From positions 6,333,501-6,397,500 of the forward strand of contig CM059558.1 in the NCBI GenBank assembly GCA_030386875.1: 64,000 nt of DNA, written 5' to 3'. The DNA comes from Morinoia aosen (lineage: Eukaryota; Arthropoda; Malacostraca; Amphipoda; Talitridae). Below, piece by piece: positions 47,013-57,149 of the stretch. The notes beneath the pieces were generated by a model. It saw only the letters and a list, made by a program, of their open reading frames with translations. It searched no databases and was not told where the DNA came from. The position numbers were made by a program, and so were the translations under genes. The stretch's first letter is position 1. Each line of letters begins with the position of its first letter.

Positions 47013-47357
47013 AACATCTCCCAACCACAACAAAGGTGTTTTAATGAGAAGAAGAAGGAAGGCTCCATTTAGTATGGAGTGTGGGGAGCGGAAATTGTGA
47101 ACAAGGAGTGTTCCCACACAGATCTCCCTGCGGGTAGAAACAGTAAATCGAGAAAAAAATTATGAAATAAGATTAAAAAAGTCAGAGGTGATAAAAAAAC
47201 AGTGAACTGAAATACTATTTACTATGGTCCGTAACAAAATAAAAACCTATCACTCCAATTGCCGGAGAGCCTACCCAATTTTCAGCCCGGGACCTCACAT
47301 CTTGCCCCACGGAGCGCGAATTACCTTGAATACAATACGTGTACATTTCTGTGGGGT
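47013..47357 (-). mobile_element. Retroposon family copy G
   Basis: Minus strand. Head CCCCACAGAAATGTACACGT near 47357, 3' end GTTGTGGTTGGGAGATGTT at the low side. It carries the extended centre. Copy F sits in its tail, so G is the older of the two. Confidence 0.75.
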
Positions 47358-47359
47358 AA

Positions 47360-49085
47360 CTTGTTTCTTACGAGTGAAAACGGCTCACAAATGTTGAAAA
47401 AGAATAGTTTCAGATTCCATACAAGAAGTTTTTAAAACATAATATAGTTGTTAATAACGAGTCTGTTGCAATTTGAGTTCAAAATAATATATTTACCATA
47501 TCATTATATCGTCATTGTAGCTTATTTTATACACCGTTATTAAAGTAATGTATTTTTTATTTTTATGATATAGGAAATATATTTATATGTAAAACGCGAT
47601 CATGCATGAAAAATTATTGTAGCGTGAACATCTACAGTAACCAGAGCTTCACAGCGAATTGTCTCTGTACGTAACACTGCCGACTGGAATTTCAGTGAAC
47701 TAACTTTCCAAATGAAATAAAATTATTAATGACGTTAAAAAATGGCGAAAAAAATAATATGAGATATACACGATTCCTCTTTCAAACAAGTGTACCTGTT
47801 CTGGTAAAAATGACATTATTTACATACTCCAAAGTCGCAAGCTCTTTGGTTAATCGGTCCGTACTGGAAATCCTTTATTCGTATAAATTTGTATAGGTTA
47901 TTAGAGGTTTAAATTTCACATAAAAATTTTCATTACAATAAGCAAGTAATCTGAAAAGTAAAACTCTTCAAATTACTAGAACATTTTAATTTCGTTTCTA
48001 AGTACAAAATAGAAGTACTATCTGATCACGTCTTCTCTCATTCTGATTCATTATAAAGCCTAAACGTGTACTCGCGCGCATGCAGCTAACAAACGTAAAG
48101 TATTTAATGGTCATGAACTCATTTAGCTGACAATACTCACAAGTCTTAAGAAATTCGTGACAGATTTTAATATCATCAATCTATGAACAGCGAATTTATT
48201 TAAAGGTAACTCCAAAGATCAACCTATGAGCATGGCAGAACGTCAAAAGGCGCTTTAAGTTTGTAAATTCTGATTTTAATTGAACGAACGTAATAAATGA
48301 CCTTAGAGCTCAAAAGCTTGATAAGCCAACAAAAACCTTTGACTCTTACTCCGAAACATTTCACAGGAAACCTCAACTTTGAGGTTCAACATTCAAGTTG
48401 CATCGCTAGGAGAACTAGCCATGCTTCAAAAAAGACTCGACTTCAGGAACTGAATTCCTTCAAAAGGATGAACTTCAAGCCTATTTCGCTCCTTGCAGAA
48501 GAAACTCTGGGGCTGCTTATTTTACATTCCCTAACCTTCTCAGGCATGAAACTAGTGCAACCAGCAAGTTAGAATGTCCGAAGAAAATCAATGAGAGGTT
48601 GAGAGCTTTAACTTTCCTCTGTCCGGACCAGAGCACCCGCGGTAGCTGCAGCAAGTTAGACAGCAGAGGCCAGTGGTAGCAGCACGAAACCAATCTCCCT
48701 TCGGAGACTTGATAAGCCGAGACCTTCCGTCTGCAAACGCCCGTCTCCTCAGGCGACAGTAGCAAGGCTGCGCGAAGAGGCTTAGTTCAGTTTACGTAAA
48801 CAAAAAATAAATAAATAATTAATAATAAGTTGACAAATAATAAATAATTAATCAATAAGTAATCAGTACACGATCAATTAATAATCAAATAATAATCTTA
48901 CCTAATAATACCCTTGGCGTGTTTATTTATTTATACTCGTATATTTGTTTGGTGTCCGCATCTTTCGTCTCTGCCACGCTCATAAGAATGCCTATTGACT
49001 GTACTTGTAATGCGAGTTTCACCAGTGCACAAGTTCAACAATATTTTTATCACGGGTACTGTTAGGATGGATATAATTGCTTGTC
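47360..49085. other. No gene recognised
   Basis: G+C-rich patch at 48600-48780. A (AATAATTA)-like low-complexity stretch at 48805-48905. ORF 48297-48572 (91 codons) has no recognised domain. Confidence 0.4.
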
Positions 49086-49090
49086 ATCTT

Positions 49091-49247
49091 CAGTATTTGA
49101 GACTCACTGCCTCCCCCAGAAGGATTAGTATGGAAAGTGTCGGTGCATCATCGCCATTCAATATCCTTAAACAATATTTAGAATGAAAATCGAAGATGCT
49201 TGTCAATTCAAGTCTTTTTACTGTTAACTTCATAGATCAGCATAATT
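49091..49247 (+). repeat. Dispersed inverted repeat, copy 2
   Basis: Partner of 46320-46473 in opposite orientation. GGATTAGTATGGAAAGTGTC, AAGATGCTTGTCAATTCAAG and CAGCATAATTC are shared. It differs from copy 1 mainly just before the GGATTAGTATGG motif. Confidence 0.7.
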
Positions 49248-49319
49248 CAATCAGCATAAGTTTGTTCAAGAAAGGCATTGAATCCCGTCTTAATTGGCGG
49301 GCCGTGCACACTAGTAATT

Positions 49320-49465
49320 AATAAACTATAATTAAAAAACAATAAAAAATATATTTAAGAATGATTGCATTAAAAAAGAAATTTAGAAAAATTAAATTAC
49401 AAAACAATTAACTATTTAACAATTAAATATACACAAAACTACATAATTAGAAAACTATACCTCAA
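49320..49465. repeat. A+T low-complexity tract
   Basis: A run of AATTAAA, AAACAATAAA and TTAAATTA variants with very few G or C. Confidence 0.7.
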
Positions 49466-49726
49466 TTGCTCAGATTGAACCTTATCTAGTTAACTCGGTT
49501 TCAATTATCAGCATATTCAAATATATTTTTCTGTTCTCTTCTCTTCTTCCCTTACTGAAGCCTAAATCCTTCTGACAAACTGATGAGATAAATGGGCATC
49601 ATGGCAATGGGCTACGAGGAATCCAAAGCATATCTACAGAAATTATTGCATCGTTTCAGAAACAGTAGACAATAATCATAAAATTATGCAGAAACGGTGC
49701 CATTAAAAACCCAAAATGCAACAATT

Positions 49727-49820
49727 CTACTTGAATGTGTAGAATTCAAGTAGAATTCTTAAGTATTAAGTAGAATTCTACTTGAACAAGTAGAATTCTT
49801 AAACAATTCTACTTGCACAC
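49727..49820. repeat. Cluster of AAGTAGAATTCT direct and inverted repeats
   Basis: The 12-mer AAGTAGAATTCT and its inverse occur about seven times. AAGTAGAATTCTACTT at 49768-49783 is a perfect 16-bp palindrome. TCTACTTGAAT / ATTCAAGTAGA form an 11-bp stem at the left. Confidence 0.85.
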
Positions 49821-49829
49821 ACACACAAC

Positions 49830-51060
49830 GGAGCCGTATACAAGAACTTCTAAATACTTTATATTAAATCAAAAAGCTAGGCTATGATGTCCACAAAACG
49901 TGAACATTAAGTCAAGAAAAAGTCAAGCTTTCAGACGAATTTCACTCGCTGACTTGGTTCGTATCAAGCGGCTTGGTTTCTGAATTCACACAAGTTATGC
50001 TTATAATTTTGACCGTAAACTTCCAATAGTCAACACAGCGTTGATTTCGTCCAGAATAAGGCGGCCACTTTATGTTATTCAGAAAAACTCGTTTCCACGA
50101 GGGTTAACTAATGAAGAAAAACATCCAGGTATCTAAGTATTCCTGCGAAAAAGCGCCGTTTGGCTTGAGACTGACATGTTCGAGATGAAAATGCATCTAC
50201 ATATGCGTTCAGGAGTAACGCGCTCTTTAATCAACTGACTCGGCAGAAACAGTAAAAATTTTACAATCATGGGAATATGTTAGGACAAACTGTGAAGCAG
50301 ATTCTTTTTTATTTCATCAGTGCTGCTGAAAATGTCTCACGTTTCTGTACAAGTGAAAGATCCTTCAGTATGTTTCAGGCCATTAGTAATTAATTCAGAA
50401 AAGAATTAAAGGCCAATCTATGACAACGCTGCTCCACACAAATGAGGGGCTTCACACAAATTATGTGTTCGTGTCAGGTGACCATACAGTATAGTCAAGT
50501 ACTATACTGTAAAATATAAAGAAACACAACAGTATATTAGAACATCAAGAAGTAGTTTCCGATTTCGGAAGAGGAACAAATTGAGACTTAGCAAATGCTG
50601 TTAATGCATTTTTATGAAATCGGAGGTTTCGCGAGTACCACAACCTGAACACAGTAAAATTCGATAGGAATGCTGATGATGCTTGTATAGCAAGCTCTCA
50701 ATATTTCTACCGCATAAAAAGAACTATGAAGGCATTACTAATACTTTGGGATATTTCATCCTTGCATGGAAGAGGAGAAGTTGCAGAGTACTACAAGCTA
50801 CACAATTCACTCAAGGCAAATCATGGAAAATTAATTTATTATTCGAGACTCCCATACAGCAACGGCTGGTGAAAAAGGTTACAAGTTGAACAGCCAGCTC
50901 TAATTAGAGGCTGGCAACAAATTTCAGTAATTAAAAACTATTGAAACTAGGGTGCGTCCAATAGTCACAAGTTTATCACGGCCGTGGCCGATCTCTGTAA
51001 AATTAAATTTCTTTAATTTTGAGAAGGTGAAAATTGGCCAAATGCGGAATTCCCTTTACA
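49830..51060. other. No gene recognised
   Basis: A+T-rich sequence leading to the CpG-rich patch at 51100. Confidence 0.4.
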
Positions 51061-51099
51061 TAAGGGCAATACTCTTTCTTGACTCTTGAGCTTATAATC

Positions 51100-51350
51100 T
51101 GGACTCGCCGGCGATTACTAATCTTGGGCCACCAATGCGGCCCGGAGACACGCAGGAGGTGCCCTCTCAGATTGCCCGCAGGTCGTCGTGCGGTCGAGCA
51201 GCGGAGAACGCGGATAACGACTGTGCCACACGGCGCAATACGACGTCACAGCTGCGGCCGAGATAGCGGCCCACCCTCGTGACAGAGACAAGCACGTGCT
51301 GGCGGCGGAAAATTCAAGGACCGCGGTAACACCGCAGGTGCATCGACCCG
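51100..51350. other. CpG-rich patch
   Basis: Many CpG dinucleotides (GTCGTCGTGCGGTCGAGCAG, AACGCGGATAACGAC, GCTGCGGCCGAGATAGCGG) in otherwise A+T-rich DNA. Both strands are open for 70-90 codons. It could be a CpG island, an exon or a retroposed fragment. It ends about 170 bp from the inversion arm. Confidence 0.5.
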
Positions 51351-51521
51351 TCTGATAAAGAAACCATAAATGAGTACGAGACGAAATTATCAAAATGTTA
51401 ACCTTTCAAATTTAACACAACAAATTGTAAAGTTTTGCGAGATAAGTTACCTATTTACCTAAGTAAGCGCAGCTGAGAGGGGTAAATAGACACCGGAGAA
51501 TGCAGCATAGGCCCGCTCGTC

Positions 51522-52315
51522 ACCGGCTAGCCATTTTTGAGAACCCATCTAAGATCCTTCCCGAGTTACCTTGCTCTATGTCATCCCCCAAGGAGCGTAT
51601 GAGAGTTTTATTATACACTCAGAGTTGGAGAATAAATCGATCTTTATAATGAGACTAATTTCAAATTTTTAGGTGCAATACTTTAGAAATTATGACTCGT
51701 CCAAAATGACCAGCTAGCAATTTTTGAGAATTCATCTAAGATCCTTCCCGAGTTACCTTGCTCTATGTCATCCCCCAAGGAGCGTATGAGAGTTTTATTA
51801 TACACTCAGAGTTGGAGAATAAATCGATCTTTATAATGAGACTAATTTCAAATTTTTAGGTGCAATACTTTAGAAATTATGACTCGTCCAAAATGACCAG
51901 CTAGCCATTTTTGAGAATTCATCTAAGATCCTTCCCGAGTTACCTTGCTCTCTGTCATGCCCCCAATGAGCGTATGAGAGTTTTATTATACACTCAGAGT
52001 TGGAGAATAAATCGATCTTTATAATGAGACTAATTTCAAATTTTTAGGTGCAATACTTTAGAAATTATGACTCGTCCAAAATGAGCCTTTTGAAAAATCG
52101 GTCGACCATTCAGAGGCTAGGAGAAACTTGCTCTTCATCTTCCTCCAGGGAGCGTATGACAGTTTTATTATACACTCAGAGTTGGAGAATAAATCGATCT
52201 TTATAATGAGACTAATTTTAAGTTTTTAGGTGCAATGCTTTAGAAATTATGACTCGTCCATAATGAAGGATCTCGGGAAGGATCTTAGATGGGTTCTCAA
52301 AAATGGCTAGCCGGT
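51522..52315 (-). mobile_element. 794-bp TIR element, copy 2 (inversion arm)
   Basis: This is the reverse complement of 36457-37250, equal in length, with the same four-unit internal structure in reverse order and the same unique unit (CGGTCGACCATTCAG) now near the right end. Its 44-bp TIRs are perfect. Only scattered substitutions separate it from copy 1, implying recent transposition or gene conversion. Confidence 0.85.
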
Positions 52316-52470
52316 ACCTAGCACCTAATGATTGTCTAGCACCTATAATGACTGCCTAGCACCTAATGATTGCCTAGCACCTAATGAATGCCTATAGGAT
52401 CTAATGACTACCTAGCACCTAATGATTGCCTAGCACCTAATGATACATAGCACCTTATGAATGCCTAGCC
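52316..52470. repeat. 18-bp minisatellite, right half
   Basis: CCTAGCACCTAATGATTG-type units, about eight, decaying rightward. This is the inverse of the units at 37251-37372. Confidence 0.9.
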
Positions 52471-52474
52471 CTAC

Positions 52475-53345
52475 CCCTACTGCACGAGTCTCGCACAGCG
52501 CTCTGAGGTGTGCAAGCCTCACACAATGGGTTTCTATTTCTAAAACTAATGCGTAACGCAAGGTAAGGTTTCCGTGTTTTCGCAAGAACTCGTCCTGTTT
52601 CGCTTATGTTTTTATCTATTTCTTTTATATGGATTTGAATAATACAATTTGAATAGATTCATTGCCCTAATAGTGCGCTACGAACACTATGTACATCCAG
52701 CTCATGGTTCAAAGTAAAATATTATTCGTACGCGTAGAAAAGTAAACACGCCAGCAGTGATTGCTGAAGTTGATATCAGGGGCTTTAGGGTGGCTATATT
52801 TGATCAAATTAATTCTTTACTACTGATTAATTTCGGAACATTAAGTCAAGAAACTCTTAAAATTATTTTCAAACGCAGAGCTCCGTAAGGAAAAGTTCAA
52901 ATTTTACTGCCGCATTATACGAATGGACGACCTGGTCCTTTAGTTTCGTATCTCTGATCATAAACTGGCAAGATCTTTACAGCTTCAGGTAACAAATTTT
53001 TCTCTATTAATACCACTATTACGACTCGTCGTTAGTTTTGCGCAGGCACAATCACCACGGCTCGGACAGATTTGCTTTACTTGCAGAAATGATAAAAATG
53101 TCACGCTGAGATCTTGTACGGTAGCGGAGAAAAATCAATGCCTCATAAGATAATAGCCCATTATTTACACGCACACACTGATCTAAAAGGAACACTATAA
53201 TCAAGAAACGTGATAATTAAGCCCCTAAAAAATGGAGTTTTTATTAGCAAAAAAAATCAGTTTATCTTGTATCACAAGTACCATTGTAGCATCCGTGAGT
53301 CAGGTATCGTTTTGATCAAAACTATCAGGACAAGATTCGCAGTAG
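52475..53345. other. No gene recognised
   Basis: No ORF, repeat or RNA gene identified. Confidence 0.45.
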
Positions 53346-53362
53346 AGTTGTCTAAAATATTA

Positions 53363-53715
53363 CTCCTCAGAGGGAGACAACTAATGGATCTATGGGAATT
53401 AGCGCTCCCGGGGGGATTATGTAAGGTCCTGAGCTAAAAGTTAGGTAGGCCTTCTTTTTGTTGAAATAGAATACTTTTTTTTGTTACGGACCATTTTTTT
53501 TCGCTTCACTGCTGTCCTGTTTTTCAGTACCTCTAACTTTCTTCTTCAATTTTTGCTTGTTTCATGAACTTCATTATTAGCTTTCTGTTTCTATGCACCA
53601 TGTGCATAGATTCCACGTTTCCTTAACTCCATGCTAAATGGTGCTTCCATCTTTCCACTCTTTGAACATCTTTGTTGTGGTAAAGGGAGGCTAAAACTTT
53701 CTTATAATCAATCAA
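53363..53715 (+). mobile_element. Retroposon family copy H, full length
   Basis: Starts CTCCTCAGAGGGAGACAACT and ends GGGAGGCTAAAACTTTC with a short ATCA-repeat tail. TSD TGTCTAAAATATTA (53349-53362) and TGTCTAACATATTA (53716-53729), 14 bp with one mismatch. Confidence 0.85.
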
Positions 53716-53734
53716 TGTCTAACATATTATTGTC

Positions 53735-56160
53735 CGTTTTTGCTGACTAACTTCAGCTCAGGCTGATATCTCACACTACGCACCACTGCACCCTAATATC
53801 GAACAGTGCAGGAACTTCTCGAGAAATTAAGCTTGAGCTTCGCGAGGAACTCATAAGCAATTCTTCATTATAGAACCCGGAAAATCTCATAAATCACCGA
53901 GCCCGCTACGCAAACACTGCCAGCGAGCTTTTGAATGCAAGAATGGGTCGTGCGTGTATCTCACAGAGCAGACCTATAGTTCTCGGTACGGCGCATCGTG
54001 TAACGCGCATGTGAGAACTGCGTTACGAATCAGAACCCCGGAGCGAAACATCCTTCCCTCTGTGTTCTGTTTTGTGCCATGAGCACCGGGTGTTGACAGA
54101 CAGAACGATGGTGGTACGTGTGAAGTACCCCTAACAAGCACCTCGCACATCATCACCTCTGCAGGAGGTCTTATGGGTAATTCTATGTGGCGCGGCAGAG
54201 TTCGATTGCCTGGGCTGAGTCAATTGTCGGTGCCGTGAGAGAGACTTGATGTTCTTCATTAAAAAAACAGCGGGGACTGTGCATCCTCCTGAGAAGCCAA
54301 TTGCCTGAAATTCTTGCACTTTGATATCTACAGAAAGAATATAGGTGGTTAACTGTTTGTGCTCTAATAATGGCGAGTCTTACGCGATTACCAGCTTCAT
54401 AATTCATACATTACAAAATTAGCGGTAAATTGTAATTTGATTGGATTAAAACTATTCTTGGATCCTACATTTAGTGCTATTTAGTGTGCTTACTTGATAC
54501 CTCACAAAAAATTCTATCTTGTAAAATTTTTAAACGTGAAATGAAGTATTCTTTCGTAACCTGTATGAGTTCCACGCCACAAAGTCTCGGCTTATAATAG
54601 TTGTCTATCACTGACTTGGATTACGTCATGCTCAATTACACGTAGAGTTGGTGAGCGCGTGGCGATGAGAGCCTCACATGCAACAAAGCTCATCTGATAG
54701 TATTCTTTTTGTTCGTGATTAATGGAGGCGAAGCGGACGCAATTCTTGCCCCTCTCGCTCCTGCTGAGCGCGCAGGCGATCGTGACATTACATGTGGTGC
54801 AGTACCCGCAACGCAGCCACCCCTCGTGCGCTGCGCTACCCCCCTCTGCTACGTATTAAGTGGCAACATTTGGAACAAGAGGGCAGGTAAAGTATCATGA
54901 TTTGGACAATATGCCTTCCAATCTGGGTAGAAAACTGTACCATTCGAGTAATCTAATTCACGAAATGCGGAAATCCTGGAATGTGATCAGATCTTTACCA
55001 GCAGAGTGCGTAGTACACTGTATCTTCATGGCACGAGGCTATTGGTAGTGGGTGTCCGTGTCTTTTTGTGTCTTGTATGAACAATCTTTTTCTGTTAAAT
55101 TTCTCTGCTCCTTCACTTGATATTTTTATGCCTTTTAGCATTAATGGGAAAAACGTTTTACCAACCTACTTCTGATGTGAAACGAATGTTATTAGTTGAA
55201 CTGTTATTCCTTTCAAACATTTTGAAAAAGTAAATTAATTTTGAACTAAATTCTGGTTCTCTAATTTTTCGTTTGTAATAACGTACCCTGCAATTGCAAT
55301 TCCTCAATGCAGCAAATTATATTTTTAAAATTTGTGTAGCTGATCGTGTCAAGATGTCTAAGTGATACAGATGAACGTTAAAAAACATAAGTTTAAAATT
55401 TACAGATTAATTAGATTAGCTTGTGCTTGGATTTTAGTTACATCACTGTCTAAGTATATTTTAACAGAGCACAGAAGGACAAATAAATGAGTTCGAGCAA
55501 CTTTGTCAGAAGATTTATGAGCCCCAACCATAAATGCTAGACAATAGCTCTTAAACCTTTCTAGCTCCGACACACTCTCTCGTAGTAGTAAACCTTATTC
55601 TTTCCTTCTCAACTACGAAACATAACCTCGTAACAGCGCCATTCAATTTACTTAGCAAACACTCTCTCATATTAGTTTGATAAATCAATTAATTATCCAT
55701 TGACGTTAACTTCTTAACCCTACTCAGTCGCCGAGAACAAAAGTTTTATTATAACAGAATGATCAGCCTTAAAAATAGCCATACAGTATAGTCATGGGCT
55801 TAGAAGAATCGAAACAAATTTAAAACGTTGAAATGAAAATCTCTCGAATTGGTTCAATGCCAAGATAGTTTCTCATTTGAATGATGGCGAACGAAAATGA
55901 AAATTGAAAAATCGCTGCGACTAGAAATAATTAGTTGTTTTAACTATGGCAAAGCACGTAATAGTTTTCTTTATCTTTTATTGTCATTAATGATTTCCCT
56001 TCAGTATTATCTAAACATAGAACCCAGATGATGTTGAAATTGAATTGATGTCTGGTAAAAAAACACACTTTTTTTGTTGAGCTAAATGTTTCAAAAGTCG
56101 TTTGAATGCTCAAACTTATGACTTTCAGCATAGATACATTTTTTTATACGAGTCAGAATT
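53735..56160. other. No gene recognised
   Basis: G+C-rich patches at 53990-54250 and 54720-54850. Short ORFs without domains. No RNA gene seen. Confidence 0.4.
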
Positions 56161-56164
56161 AGCT

Positions 56165-56491
56165 ACGTACTTCGCACCAAGGTGTCCAATGAGATTTCTG
56201 TCTGCACACACCACTCTCGCCATTCTCAGGTCTCCACTGTCTCTACGCTTTATCTAGAATTTTAAACTTTCAAACGGCTTAATTAATAAGCTGCTCTTGC
56301 TCTACGTAGCTCAAACGTACGCCTACCAACTCGATCGATGATTCTGCCTCTCACTGAAGAAACATTTCATTAGATTTGTAAAGAAATCCAGCCGTTTGGA
56401 TGTGGAAGTAGGTTATCTTTGTTAACGCAAAGCCTGTAGTTATTTTTTTGAGCATCCAGAAATTCTATTGGACACCTTAATGCAAAGTACG
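56165..56491. mobile_element. 327-bp TIR element
   Basis: The left 34 bp (CGTACTTCGCACCAAGGTGT, then CCAATGAGATTTCT) is matched in inverse at the right end with about six differences. No ORF. The target duplication is not clear. A non-autonomous DNA transposon is the simplest reading. Confidence 0.6.
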
Positions 56492-56667
56492 AAATCAGTT
56501 GTGATTTGAACCCAAAGATGTACCTATTGTGAAGGCCACCAGATTAAACATTTAATCTCATCATTGGAACATTTAGTTTGACTTGAGGGTCTACTCATTT
56601 GTTTAATCAAATTTTAACTTTTTTCCTAAGATTCAACCTTGCATCTCTGATATATAATATTTTTTAA

Positions 56668-56888
56668 CACTTTGACTGCGACAACTAAATATTAAGTTCA
56701 ACACCAAACTCAAATTTAATGTCAATTGTAGTAAGCTATTTAGAAAATACCAAACATGAACAGGATCGTGCCCTCATTTAGCTTTGATTAAATATTTATG
56801 GAAATTGAGTTTGCGACAACTGGCCGGTCGGCAGCATTTTGAAAATTACCTCCGTGTACCACCGGTGGCGCACGTCGCAGTCAAAGTG
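56668..56888. mobile_element. piggyBac-like MITE, 221 bp
   Basis: A perfect 15-bp inverted repeat, CACTTTGACTGCGAC, is bounded on both sides by TTAA (56664-56667 and 56889-56892). TTAA targets and a C-A-C/C-C-C-TTTG start are characteristic of piggyBac-type ends. It has no ORF. CCACCGGTGG near the right end is a 10-bp palindrome. Confidence 0.75.
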
Positions 56889-56929
56889 TTAAGATAGTTT
56901 AAAGTGTGGGTACATTGTTTATGCCGTCA

Positions 56930-57140
56930 GCATGTCTTCACTGATGAAAAATCCGGATATAAGAAACGGAACTCTGATTTTCTATAGCATAAGAAGTGTG
57001 TTTGACAGGGAATCTAGGGAAATAGCCGTTCAACCCTTAATGCTTTCGCGTCTTGATTATTGCAGCCTTATCTGGATTTACATACCGTAATATCTTCAAA
57101 GAGCGCTGATGAAATGTTCAAATTTTGTTAGCAAGTTTGT
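56930..57140 (+). pseudogene. LINE reverse-transcriptase C-terminal fragment
   Basis: One frame gives FYSIRSVFDRESREIAVQPL then MLSRLDYCSLIW and YLQRALMKCSNFVSKFV. This matches the thumb segment of CR1/jockey-type LINEs (the LxLSRLDYCxxxW motif and the following LQ..QN helix). A stop sits between the two blocks. The rest of the element is not recognisable nearby. Confidence 0.55.
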
Positions 57141-57149
57141 GTGCAATGT

